The notes beneath the pieces were generated by a model, which did not search any database, had not been told where the DNA came from, and saw only the letters and a program-made list of their open reading frames with translations. From positions 40,264,513 through 40,328,512 of the forward strand of contig CAMGYJ010000011.1 of the NCBI GenBank assembly GCA_946122785.1: DNA of 64,000 nt, in the 5' to 3' direction. Below, one piece after another: positions 44,418 to 54,599 of the stretch. Every line of letters starts with the position of its first letter. The stretch's first letter is position 1. Made by a program: the position numbers and the translations under genes. Origin of the DNA: Linum tenue. Taxonomy: Eukaryota; Streptophyta; Magnoliopsida; Malpighiales; Linaceae.

Positions 44418-45067
44418 TACATAAATGCAAGTGCACCCTCTCAATTAATACGCTCTTCTCCCTCTCCCTCTCCCCGCAATAACTTGTCTTGTCAGGCTGC
44501 CCACACCTGTTTTCCTCCCTCTTCCTTTCCCTTTCCCTTTCCCTTTCCCTTTCCCCCACTTCTCCTTGTTCCTCCATCCATCTCTTCTCTTCCCCCCCTT
44601 TGTCCTTTGATCTGTTCAAAATCTCTTCCTTGATCGTCTCTCTTCTTCTTCTTCTTCTTCTCCCTTGTCTATCTAGGAGTCATTATCTCATCAAGAAAAC
44701 CCTACTTTCCCCTCTCTTCTCTCTCGGCCCTACATAAATGCAAGTGCACCCTCTCAATTAATACGCTCTTCTCCCTCTCCCTCTCCCCGCAATAACTTGT
44801 CTTGTCAGGCTGCCCACACCTGTTTTCCTCCCTCTTCCTTCCCCTTTCCCTTTCCCTTTCCCTTTCCCCCACTTCTCCTTGTTCCTCCATCCATCTCTTC
44901 TCTTCCCCCCTTTGTCCTTTGATCTGTTCAAAATCTCTTCTTTGATCGTCTCTCTCTCTTCTTCTTCTTCTTCTTCTTCTTCTTCTTCTTCTTCTTCTCC
45001 CTTGTCTATCTAGCAGTCATTATCTCATCAAGAAAACCCTACTTTCCCCTCTCTTCTCCCTCGATCG
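44418..45067. repeat. Tandem duplication (period 313 bp) of a CT-rich promoter/leader segment
   Basis: The unit starting TACATAAATGCAAGTGCACC occurs at 44418 and again at 44731. The copies are nearly identical apart from microsatellite length: TTCTTC is short at about 44645 and expanded to about 13 repeats at 44955-44997. A CCCTTT repeat lies at 44526-44554 and 44840-44866. CT-rich DNA of this kind is typical of plant core promoters and leaders. Confidence 0.9.
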
Positions 45068-45197
45068 GCCCTCCTTTTCCCACATCATTAAGAAGGAGAA
45101 GAACTGAAGAAGACACACTCACTCGTCCCAACAGTCAAACCAGTCCGGCCGAGCTCTCTTCCCGGAGCTGAAAACTTAAGCTCCTGTTTCCGACCCA

Positions 45198-45228
<31 letters not shown>

Positions 45229-45253
45229 CCCTATTCTCTTATCGTTTCCGGGG
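45068..45253 (+). promoter_or_regulatory. Probable non-coding first exon with (GAAA)n and splice donor
   Basis: A GC-balanced, leader-like stretch contains seven GAAA units at 45201-45227, then ACCCTATTCTCTTATCGTTTCCGGGG followed by GTAAGTTC, a near-consensus donor at 45255. It looks like a 5' UTR exon whose gene body is no longer downstream. The second palindrome begins 1 kb away. Confidence 0.4.
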
Positions 45254-46275
45254 GTAAGTTCTTCTTGTTGTTCACCTTCCTAGCTATCATCCGTACGTAG
45301 CGTGGTTTACACTACTGATATATATGGGTCTTGATTCCCAATCAGATCTGATCCACCATAATGCTGATGGAGGACTAGCTAGCTAGGAGTTATTATGTTT
45401 ACTTACGTCATTGTTTTACGAGTAAAGAGAGGGAGTGATCTAGTGGAAGAAGCCATCTCTCTCCTTTTCCTTTCTCAGACTTGTAATGTAATGACTAATG
45501 AGAGACCCTCCTTTGTTTGTTTTCCAGAGAATCTCGTCGGTCAGGCCAAAAAAACAAACAAAGGGACATTTCGGCTTAGTATTGTATTTGAGGTTCGTTT
45601 TCCCAACCTTACAAAATATGAGAGCATGAATTGAATGGTCAGACAGCTAGGTTCCTGTTTCATTCACGCGGCAAGAGAAATGCTTCAAATAATCTGTCTT
45701 TTCTTTTCTATGTTATGGTTTATAAATAGGGCTCATGTCGTCGTAAATGGTCACTAAATTAATTGTAGTTGCTGCTATAACAAAAAATCGCAGTAAATTA
45801 GTTAAAAATGCCTATCACTTGCATTTCTCAATTCAAATCCATTCGTCAGTACTCTCGATGATCTCAACTACCAGAATTTTGTTAAATATATGAATAGTAA
45901 CTGATTTGGCTGTCCCTTGGCGGGTCAATCGAATCGGTAAAGGGGTTTTGGTGTTGTGATGAATTATATTTATGGGTACGGTTAAGTTTGTTCCAATTGT
46001 ACTTTAGCTACTTTATTTCATTAGTGATTGGACCGTTGGTCCAATTAATTGTAGTTTAGCTCATAAGCAGTTGGTTAGTTTGTTCTTCTACGTGACTACT
46101 TGTTTCATTAATTATCTCCATCTATTCATGTACCTAATTAACTAGAGTTAGTGTGCCCAGCTTATGAGCTAAAATACATACTTCTAATTAAGTTAACAAT
46201 CCCCCAGCCAAATGTTTCACGACCAAAGTTAGATAGTACTAACTAGAAATGGACCGATCTAATCAAACCGGTTTG
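45254..46275. other. No gene seen
   Basis: Intron-like AT-rich sequence after the donor at 45255. No recognisable coding exon; the open frame 45395-45634 has no family resemblance. Confidence 0.45.
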
Positions 46276-46794
46276 ACTTATGAATGTACATCGTAAATAT
46301 ATCATATTCAAATGACATCCCGACCAACGGATCGAACAACAAACTTGTTAATCAGTATACAATTTATCATTTATAATAATAAATATCAAAGGAAGAACAA
46401 AATGTTCACCAAAAAATTAAGGGAAAATTTTTAAATAAAAATTCAACAATTCAATCCCCAAATATTTGTCCCAAAATTTCCTCCCCAAACCCACAAAAGA
46501 ACTTTTAAAACCCCGCCCAAAATTTGGTCCAAAATTCCCTCCCCAAGCCCGCAAAACACTTTTAAATCCCCCGCACTATATTTTGTCCAAAGGCCAAAAT
46601 TCCCTCCCAGACTCCTTTTTGGTAACAAAAAATATATATAATATTAACAATATATTTTTTTAATTCTTTAATGAATTGACATTAGTTAAGAAGGGAAAAT
46701 ACAAAATGGTTCCGTGAACCCAGGCCCAGCCTCATTGCAAAATGGTGACCGATGAGTTTGTTTTAAATTAGTGTAATAACTAATTAAAAAAAAC

Positions 46795-47045
46795 TTGATG
46801 GTTTGGACCGAACAACCCGCAACCCGACCTGTTGTAACCTGCAATCCGATCAACCCGAACCCGATTGATCCGCAACCCGATCAACCTGTAACCCGTTTGA
46901 TCCGCAACTCGATCGACCCGAACCCGATTTTTCCGCAACCCGATCGACCCGCAACCCGATCAACCCGAACCCGCTTGACCCACAACCCGATCGACTCGCA
47001 ACCTGATTAACCCGCGACCCGACTGAACCCGACCCGAACCCGCCC
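46795..47045. repeat. CCCGA/CCGCAACCCGAT minisatellite (left arm)
   Basis: Degenerate tandem units of about 15 bases built on AACCCGATCGACCCGC. They translate as NPIDPQPD-type frames, which are not genes. The mirror copy is 52942-53245. Confidence 0.9.
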
Positions 47046-47099
47046 GATTGACACGTATAGCTGAAACCGTGAAACCACTGGGCTGGTAACGATTTTTAC

Positions 47100-47560
47100 A
47101 CTCATATGCAAGCATCTTATAGAGTGTTAAGGTATCTTAAGAAGTCTCCAGGACAGGGAATCATGTTTAGGAAGAAGTGTGATTTCTCAATCACTGGATA
47201 TAGCGATTCAGATTGGGCTGCATGCCCTGACACGAGAAGGTCCATAACTGGCTTTTGTACCTATCTGGGTGATTCACTTCTGACATGGAAAAGTAAAAAG
47301 CATACAACTGTTAGCATGTCTTCTTCTGAGGCAGAATATCGTGCTTTAGCACATTTGGTTTGTGGTTGTTATGCACAGCAATCCGAGTGAGAAAAGGATT
47401 GGCTCATGTCAGCAACACTAGGATGATGGACTCAAGTGGAAGCGAATACAAGTTTGGAACTAGGCTAGCATTTTACCATGTGGCGCCGTTTTGTCTTTTT
47501 CATTATTTACTCTGTCAAACACAGAGTTTGTTTGTAATAATGAATCCATATTAGCCACGT
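47100..47560 (+). pseudogene. Ty1/Copia RNase H fragment (left arm)
   Basis: The frame from 47106 carries YLKKSPGQGIMFRKK, the catalytic-region motif YSDSDWAACPDTRRSITGF and VSMSSSEAEYRAL. All are diagnostic of the Copia RNase H domain that ends pol. After LVCGCYAQQSE the frame breaks; the rest of RNase H is deleted. The upstream RT and integrase are absent. The next 250 bases hold a TCTATAAAATAGAG TATA-like box and GAAACCCTAAAG and may be a piece of the element's LTR. The mirror copy is 52430-52890. Confidence 0.85.
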
Positions 47561-48194
47561 GTCTTGTGCGGGTTAATTGGATTTGAATGGTGGTTAATCA
47601 CTGTTGATTAGCAGTTGAGTTCTCTATAAAATAGAGAAACCCTAAAGAGGTGAGACAGCTTTTCCGCTGCTCTGTGCTCTCATCCACCCAAATCTGTTTC
47701 TCTTTCCTTTTCTCAGGCCTCAACCTAGCGGATCATTGGCGGTTATAGACGAACTCCTTATATAAGCTACAACTGCTTTACGCCCCATTTCTCGGTGGTT
47801 AAGAACGTGGGTGGAGAGTTTAATGGCTGGAGAAGGCTAAGGTGATGCAGTGGCTGAAAAGACAGCTCCTTTCGTGTCGTTAACTAAAGGATCACCCTTC
47901 CGCTGTATGAACCCCAATCTCCTATGTCCCCAACAACTGAATCGCGGCGGACGGATTGCTGCCAGACATCACCACCGACTCATTCATACTGATTCATCAA
48001 AGTGGAGATCTGGATTTCGCAACGCGAGCCAAAGCTTTGTTGATACCGAAGCTACAGCTCCAGCTTCAACTTTTCCCGGTCTGCAATCCCCCGTGTCTCT
48101 CCGTGTAAAACCAAATTAGTTGTTGTTCTCATCCCGGATGGCGCTTTCGAGCTCAATTCCAGCACTCCCAAAATACTCCCACATCTCTTTAGAT
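47561..48194. other. LTR-like/promoter segment and unidentified downstream gene part (left arm)
   Basis: A TATA-like box at about 47622-47635 and a CT-rich leader near 47695-47720 are followed by unrecognised sequence with short frames on both strands. One minus-strand frame continues into the DUF3883-like gene's 3' part (SAGIELESAIRDENNN in the right copy). No function is inferred. Confidence 0.3.
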
Positions 48195-49706
48195 ATGAAG
48201 ACGGGGATGCGTTAATAAGGAATTTTGATGTACCGGAAAAGACGGGCACGGACAGGAAGAGGCGCCGGAAGAGAAAGACGGAAGAAGAATGCGTTGTAGC
48301 GAATTCCACCAGCCAGTAGGGACTAATACAGTCAAATTGGAAGACAGAGACGGAGGAAGAATAGAAGAGTGTTGCTATAAAATGGTAGGTTTAGGGCGAT
48401 AAAATTTAAAAAGTTAGGGCGTCAATAGCGTCCCAGATTCGTTAACCTGTCACTTACCAGCTTCGTGAACCTGTCACTTATATGAAAGCAATGTACGTTT
48501 CGATCCCGCACATGTCCCATAAAGCTTTGACTTAATAACAAATCTTCTGACACAAAAAAGTCTTCTGCCTCCATAAATCTTTGCTTAATAACAAGCAAAA
48601 GAGGTGGTCTATTCTCAAGGATGTCATTAACAGAAGTCCCCAGCAAAATTACTAGATGGAAATGCAGTTTGTCTTTCGCCACTAGGAAAACTACCAACAC
48701 TGCAATCAAAGTCGAACTCACTGCTCAACATAAGAAATACAAACAAGGCACTAGAGTCAAGAGCTTTGACAACCACCTAAACGAAGTCATCTTTAACAGG
48801 CAAACCCGCAACATGCAATCCCCTAAAACCCTGATCTATCTTGGTATGAACAATCTTACATCTTCCAAACAGCAAGACAGTTAACACTAAGAATTGGATA
48901 AGAACCAACAAATTGCGGATGTCTGAAACACTTAACAACCAAATCAAACAATATAAGCACTGTCAACCTTCAAAAACCTAGCAGCAAATTTACCTGTCAA
49001 AATGGTTTCTCATCTTCGTGCCATTATTGTCAGCAAAAGCTTCTCTTTGCGACCCACTAGCTTCTTATAAACTTCCCAACACCTTTCGTCGACATACCAG
49101 CCTCCGTAGATAAACCCAAATCGATATGTGACATTTGATTTGCTACCCTCCTCATATTTCCACTTTATCATCTCATCATCAGGCACGAATCCTACAGCTA
49201 CATCGAGGTGGGCTGGGTTTGGAAAGTGGAAGTAACAGTCCTCGCCAGGGCCCTCCTTATCCTTCAGACAATTCATCATCACGAAGACAACACTGCCGTT
49301 CACGCATTTAGCAAAAAAAATCCTGCTCGCAGGAGCTGAACCTGAAGTCAAATTGAGCGTTGATTGTGGATTTGAATTCAAAAAACTTAGAATTAGGATA
49401 TTTCGGATCGCCTATTAGGGCGTCGTAAGGAAGATTCTCTTCAGCCTTAACGACATTCTCATTAGGATAGCGGGCCTTTAGATACTCCATGCAATGCCGT
49501 TCGCCTTCAGTGCCAACATCGCTAATCAACGACTCCAACTCCGACTCCTTCGAGTGATCAATCATTTTCCGAGACGACTCCGAATTCTTCGACTCCTGCT
49601 CAATCATTGTCCGAGACTCAGGCCATGTCTGTCTACTCGCAAACGCACGGGACTCAACGACGACCCCCGGAGCTGCGCGGTGGAGGAAGGTGCTTAATCT
49701 GAACAT
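48195..49706 (-). pseudogene. Copy 3 (L2) of the DUF3883-like presequence gene
   Basis: ATG 49706 begins an Arg-rich, acid-poor N-terminus (MFRLSTFLHRAAPGVVVESR) like a mitochondrial presequence, then an acidic linker. Next come SDVGTEGERHCMEYLKARYP, NLPYDALIGD and KFFEFKST. The order (GE...LKxxYP...PYD...EFKST) matches the DUF3883 / NO VEIN C-terminal family of PD-(D/E)XK-like folds; this is motif recognition, not an alignment. At the A8 run 49313-49320 one extra base moves the frame; the second half runs to TGA at about 49010. A 260-bp deletion at about 48589 removes part of the 3' exons. The head-to-head partner is copy 4, with the ATGs 332 bp apart. Confidence 0.7.
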
Positions 49707-50038
49707 GGCGGCGACTGAATGCTCCCAACTGAATCGCGAATAGGAGGAAGACGCACCGAGGCCCGAGGGTTATATTAGTGATCTCGGGAAATTACAAGTC
49801 TGGTCACGCATTGAAATTTTGAAATGGAGAAGCTTCTATGTGTCGCGAAGCTGCTAACTTGGACCCTTTAATAAATGTAGTGACTAAAAATGGAATAAAT
49901 TGTTTTTTAGTCCAAACATGAAATGTTTTACTAATGCGTGACCAGACTTGTAATTTCCCGAGATCACTAATATAACCCTCGGGCCTCGGTGCGTCTTCCT
50001 CCTATTCGCGATTCAGTTGGGAGCATTCAGTCGCCGCC
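49707..50038. promoter_or_regulatory. Palindrome centre: shared divergent promoter region
   Basis: The two gene copies start at 49706 (-) and 50039 (+). The mirrored parts (to 49812 and from 49933) contain GGCGGCGACTGAATGC and GCGAATAGGAGGAAGACGCAC, the likely leader/promoter. The unique 120-bp spacer 49813-49932 is AT-rich. The site is a natural bidirectional promoter with identical elements facing each way. Confidence 0.55.
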
Positions 50039-51870
50039 ATGTTCAGATTAAGCACCTTCCTCCACCGCGCAGCTCCGGGGGTCGTCGTTGAGTCCCGTGC
50101 GTTTGCGAGTAGACAGACATGGCCTGAGTCTCGGACAATGATTGAGCAGGAGTCGAAGAATTCGGAGTCGTCTCGGAAAATGATTGATCACTCGAAGGAG
50201 TCGGAGTTGGAGTCGTTGATTAGCGATGTTGGCACTGAAGGCGAACGGCATTGCATGGAGTATCTAAAGGCCCGCTATCCTAATGAGAATGTCGTTAAGG
50301 CTGAAGAGAATCTTCCTTACGACGCCCTAATAGGCGATCCGAAATATCCTAATTCCAAGTTTTTTGAATTCAAATCCACAATCAACGCTCAATTTGACTT
50401 CAGGTTCAGCTCCTGCGAGCAGGATTTTTTTTGCTAAATGCGTGAACAGCAGTGTTGTCTTCGTGATGATGAATTGTCTGAAGGATAAGGAGGGCCCTGG
50501 CGAAGACTGTTACTTCCACTTTCCAAACCCAGCCCACCTCGATGTAGCTGTAGGATTCGTGCCTGATGATGAGATGATAAAGTGGAAATATGAGGAGGGT
50601 AGCAAATCAAATGTCACATATCGATTTGGGTTTATCTACGGAGGCTGGTATGTCGACGAAAGGTGTTGGGAAGTTTATAAGAAGCTAGTGGGTCGCAAAG
50701 AGATGCTTTGGCTGACAATAATGGCACGAAGATGAGAAACATGCTGGTAGGTTTTTGAAGGTTGACAGTGCTTATATTGTTTGATTTGGTTGTTAAGTGT
50801 TTCAGACATCTGCAATTTGTTGGTTCTTATCCAATTCTTAGTGTTAACTGTCTTGCTGTTTGGAAGATGTAAGATTGTTCATACCAAGATAGATCAGGGT
50901 TTTAGGGGATTGCATGTTGCGGGTTTGCCTGTTAAAGATGACTTCGTTTAGGTGGTTGTCAAAGCTCTTGACTCTAGTGCCTTGTTTGTATTTCTTATGT
51001 TGAGCAGTGAGTTCGACTTTGATTGCAGTGTTGGTAGTTTTCCTAGTGGCGAAAGACAAACTGCATTTCCATCTAGTAATTTTGCTGGGGACTTCTGTTA
51101 ATGACATCCTTGAGAATAGACCACCTCTTTTGCTTGTTACTTTACTTCTGTGTTTTATGTTCTCCCTTCTGCAATCTATTCTTCTTCTTATTCATCACTG
51201 TGTTCTGCAATCGAGACTTTTGATCGATACTCCTTTGGTTTCTCCTTGTAATATTAAGGGGCTTAGTTTTGGTTTTGTTTATTTATTAAGGGTTTCCCCT
51301 CTTTCTATATCATGAATCCCTTAGTGCATAATACTGATTACAACTATTCCACTTGTGATATTCAGGGGTTTGAGTACCGAACGAGGATCAAGCAAGTTAT
51401 TAAGCAAAGATTTATGGAGGCTGAAGACTTTTTTGTGTCAGAAGATTTGTTATTAAGTCAAAGCTTTATGGGACATGTGCAGGATCGAAACGTACATTGC
51501 TTTTCATATAAGTGACAGGTTAACGAAGCTGGTAAGTGACAGGTTAACGAATCTGGGACGCTATTGACGCCCTAACTTTTTAAATTTTATCGCCCTAAAC
51601 CTACCATTTTATAGCAACACTCTTCTATTCTTCCTCCGTCTCTGTCTTCCAATTTGACTGTATTAGTCCCTACTGGCTGGTGGAATTCGCTACAGCGCAT
51701 TCTTCTTCCGTCTTTCTCTTCCGGCGCCTCTTCCTGTCCGTGCCCGTCTTTTCCGGTACATCAAAATTCCTTATTAACGCATCCCCGTCTTCATATCTAA
51801 AGAGATGTGGGAGTATTTTTGGGAGTGCTGGAATTGAGCTCGAAAGCGCCATCCGGGATGAGAACAACAA
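50039..51870 (+). pseudogene. Copy 4 (R2) of the DUF3883-like presequence gene, the most complete copy
   Basis: The 132-codon first frame is identical in sequence to copy 3 (presequence, SDVGTEGERH, PYDALIGD, EFKST, FSSCEQDFFC, stop). The second half resumes after the T8 run 50425-50432 (AKCVNSSVVFVMMNC) to TGA near 50735. With one T fewer the two halves join without a stop, so a +1 homopolymer change separates them. Downstream exon-like blocks lie after GATTGCAG (51027) and TATTCAG (51364): GFEYRTRIKQVIKQRFMEAE, then DFFVSEDLLLSQSFMGHVQD. The 51680-51874 frame (RLFLSVPVFSGTSKFLINAS) follows. The full exon structure is not solved. Function unknown; the nuclease-like core suggests nucleic-acid binding or cleavage in an organelle (inference). 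Confidence 0.7.
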
Positions 51871-52429
51871 CTAATTTGGTTTTACACGGAGAGACACGGG
51901 GGATTGCAGACCGGGAAAAGTTGAAGCTGGAGCTGTAGCTTCGGTATCAACAAAGCTTTGGCTCGCGTTGCGAAATCCAGATCTCCACTTTGATGAAGCA
52001 GTATGAATGAGTCGGTGGTGATGTCTGGCAGCAATCCGTCCGCCGCGATTCAGTTGTTGGGGACATAGGAGATTGGGGTTCATACAGCGGAAGGGTGATC
52101 CTTTAGTTAACGACACGAAAGGAGATGTCTTTTCAGCCACTGCATCACCTTAGCCTTCTCCAGCCATTAAACTCTCCACCCACGTTCTTAACCACCGAGA
52201 AATGGGGCGTAAAGCAGTTGTAGCTTATATAAGGAGTTCGTCTATAACCGCCAATGATCCGCTAGGTTGAGGCCTGAGAAAAGGAAAGAGAAACAGATTT
52301 GGGTGGATGAGAGCACAGAGCAGCAGAAAAGCTGTCTCACCTCTTTAGGGTTTTTCTATTTTATAGAGAACTCAACTGCTAATCAACAGTGATTAACCAC
52401 CATTCAAATCCAATTAACCCGCACAAGAC
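51871..52429. other. Unidentified/LTR-like segment (right arm)
   Basis: Mirror of 47561-48194: short frames without family resemblance, a CT/GA-rich leader and a TATA-like box near 52360. Confidence 0.3.
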
Positions 52430-52890
52430 ACGTGGCTAATATGGATTCATTATTACAAACAAACTCTGTGTTTGACAGAGTAAATAATGAAAAAGACAAA
52501 ACGGCGCCGCATGGTAAAATGCTAGCCTAGTTCCAAACTTGTATTCGCTTCCACTTGAGTCCATCATCCTAGTGTTGCTGACATGAGCCAATCCTTTTCT
52601 CACTCGGATTGCTGTGCATAACAACCACAAACCAAATGTGCTAAAGCACGATATTCTGCCTCAGAAGAAGACATGCTAACAGTTGTATGCTTTTTACTTT
52701 TCCATGTCAGAAGTGAATCACCCAGATAGGTACAAAAGCCAGTTATGGACCTTCTCGTGTCAGGGCATGCAGCCCAATCTGAATCGCTATATCCAGTGAT
52801 TGAGAAATCACACTTCTTCCTAAACATGATTCCCTGTCCTGGAGACTTCTTAAGATACCTTAACACTCTATAAGCTGCTTGCATATGAGT
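52430..52890 (-). pseudogene. Ty1/Copia RNase H fragment (right arm)
   Basis: Mirror of the left-arm fragment. It has the same DSDWAACPDTRRSITGF and SSSEAEYRAL motifs and the same internal break, so the breakage predates palindrome formation. It differs by a few bases (MQAAYR versus MQASYR). Confidence 0.85.
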
Positions 52891-52941
52891 GTAAAAATCG
52901 TTACCAGCCTAGTGGTTTCACGGTTTCAGCTATAGATGTCA

Positions 52942-53245
52942 ATCGGGCGGGTTCGGGTCGGGATCAGTCGGGTCGCGGGTTAATCAGGTTGCGAGTCGAT
53001 CGGGTTGTGGGTCAAGCGGGTTCGGGTTGATCGGGTTGCGGGTCGATCGGGTTGCGGGAAAATCTGGTTCGGGTCGATCGGGTTGCGGGTCGATCGGGTT
53101 GCGGGAAAATCTGGTTCGGGTCGATCGGGTTGCGGATCAAACGGGTTACAGTTTGATCGGGTTGCGGATCAATCGGGTTCGGGTTGATCGGATTGCAGGT
53201 TACAACAGGTCGGGTTGCGGGTTGTTCGGTCCAAACCATTAAGTT
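52942..53245. repeat. CCCGA-type minisatellite (right arm, expanded)
   Basis: Mirror of 46795-47045 but roughly 50 bases longer. The block GGGAAAATCTGGTTCGGGTC occurs twice here, evidence of repeat expansion after the arms separated. Confidence 0.9.
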
Positions 53246-53761
53246 TTTTTTTAATTAGTTATTACACTAATTTAAAACAAACTCATCGGTCACCATTTTG
53301 CAATGAGGCTGGGCCTGGGTTCACGCAACCATTTTGTATTTTGCCTTCTTAACTAATGTCAATTTATTAAAGAATTAAAAAAATATATTGTTAATACTAT
53401 ATATATTTTTTGTTACCAAAAAGGAGTCTGGGAGGGAATTTTGGCCTTTGGACAAAATATAGTGTGGGGATTTAAAAGTGTTTTGCGGGCTTGGGGAGGG
53501 AATTTTGGACCAAATTTTGGGCGGGGTTTTAAAAGTTCTTTTGTGGGTTTGGGGAGGAAATTTTGGGACAAATATTTGGGGATTGAATTGTTGAATTTTT
53601 ATTTAAAAATTTTCCCTTAATTTTTTGGTGAACATTTTGTTCTTCCTTTGATATTTATTATTATAAATGATAAATTGTATACCGATTAACAAGTTTGTTG
53701 TTCGATCCATTGGTCGGGATGTCATTTGAATATGATATATTTACGATGTACATTCATAAGT

Positions 53762-54560
53762 TTTCAAAATATTTTAAATGTTTTTTTACTAAATAGCTAA
53801 ATTAATTGTTAAAAACAAATTAAATAATAAAATATAAAAACCAAAATATCTATCATAAAGCATAACCATGAAGAATCCTAAACCCTTATCCTATAACACC
53901 ATCAACCATACATTACCCTAAACCACAAGATTAAGTCATTTACCCTAAAACTAACCTCAACCCTTTACCATAACCCAAACACTAAACTCTAAACCATGAC
54001 CTTATACCCTATACACTAACCGTAAACAATGAACCATAGTTATATGTTATGAAATTATTTGTATAAACTATAACGTATGTTATGTGAAGAATGTAAGATA
54101 AGTCAATTTTAGATTCGGTTATTGAGAAGAGCATACGTCCTAATCCTCCTAACTCTAAACCACGAGTCCACGACCGTATACCCTATGCACTAACCTTAAA
54201 CCATGAACTATAGTTATGTGTTATGAAATTGTTGGTATAAACTATAACCTATGTTATGTGAAGAATGTAAGTTAAGTCAATTTTATATTCGATTATTGAG
54301 AAGAACATACGTCCTAATCCTATTATTTTCGATATGGTAGAACTTAGTAAGCAAATTGTTATGTGTCTTCTTATGATTTGAGTTAGGTTATGAGTTATGA
54401 CTTATGTGCTATTACGAATCTTCTTATGTTAGGTTAATATTTTGACAATGTTATGTGACTAGTTATATTATGTGTGGAAGAAAAATGATGTAATTATTAG
54501 GTACTGGTATATGATCGGTTTAATTAAGTCAATCATGTTTTTCATATGTATGTGTGTTAT
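53762..54560. repeat. Degenerate telomere-like repeats with a 174-bp tandem duplication
   Basis: From 53875 to 54030 phrases such as CCCTAAACC, ACCCTAAAACT, ACCATAACCC and AAACTCTAAACC recur, resembling decayed plant telomere repeat (CCCTAAA). The block starting TATACCCTATACACTAACC at 54003 recurs at 54177 with about 92% identity by eye (period 174). Confidence 0.7.
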
Positions 54561-54599
54561 CTATATATATTATTTATACACACCAACCAAACACTAAAC

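Larger units (their letters stand above)
46276..53761. repeat. Second palindrome: arms 3.5 and 3.8 kb, spacer 120 bp
   Basis: The left arm 46276-49812 is the reverse complement of the right arm 49933-53761. Arm content from outside inward: AT-rich flank, CCCGA minisatellite, Copia RNase H fragment, LTR-like TATA segment, and an unknown gene ending in the presequence/DUF3883-like gene, whose 5' ends face the centre. Arms are near identical by eye but not perfect. The left lacks 260 bp that the right has at 51140-51399, with GTTA microhomology at the left junction (about 48589). The minisatellite is longer on the right, and single-base differences are scattered. No target duplication is evident outside (GGTTTG / TTTCAA). 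Confidence 0.95.

Noticed and set aside
44359..44890. Minus-strand frames rich in Arg-Glu
   Set aside because: They are translation of CT-rich leader/microsatellite DNA duplicated in tandem.
46795..47010. Frame with NPIDPQPD repeats
   Set aside because: It is translation of the CCCGA minisatellite; both strands and several frames are open for the same reason.
46276..53761. Palindrome as a long-read hairpin (missed-adapter) artefact
   Set aside because: Arms differ by a 260-bp deletion, minisatellite length and substitutions, and the spacer is unique. An artefact would give identical arms. It cannot be fully excluded without reads.
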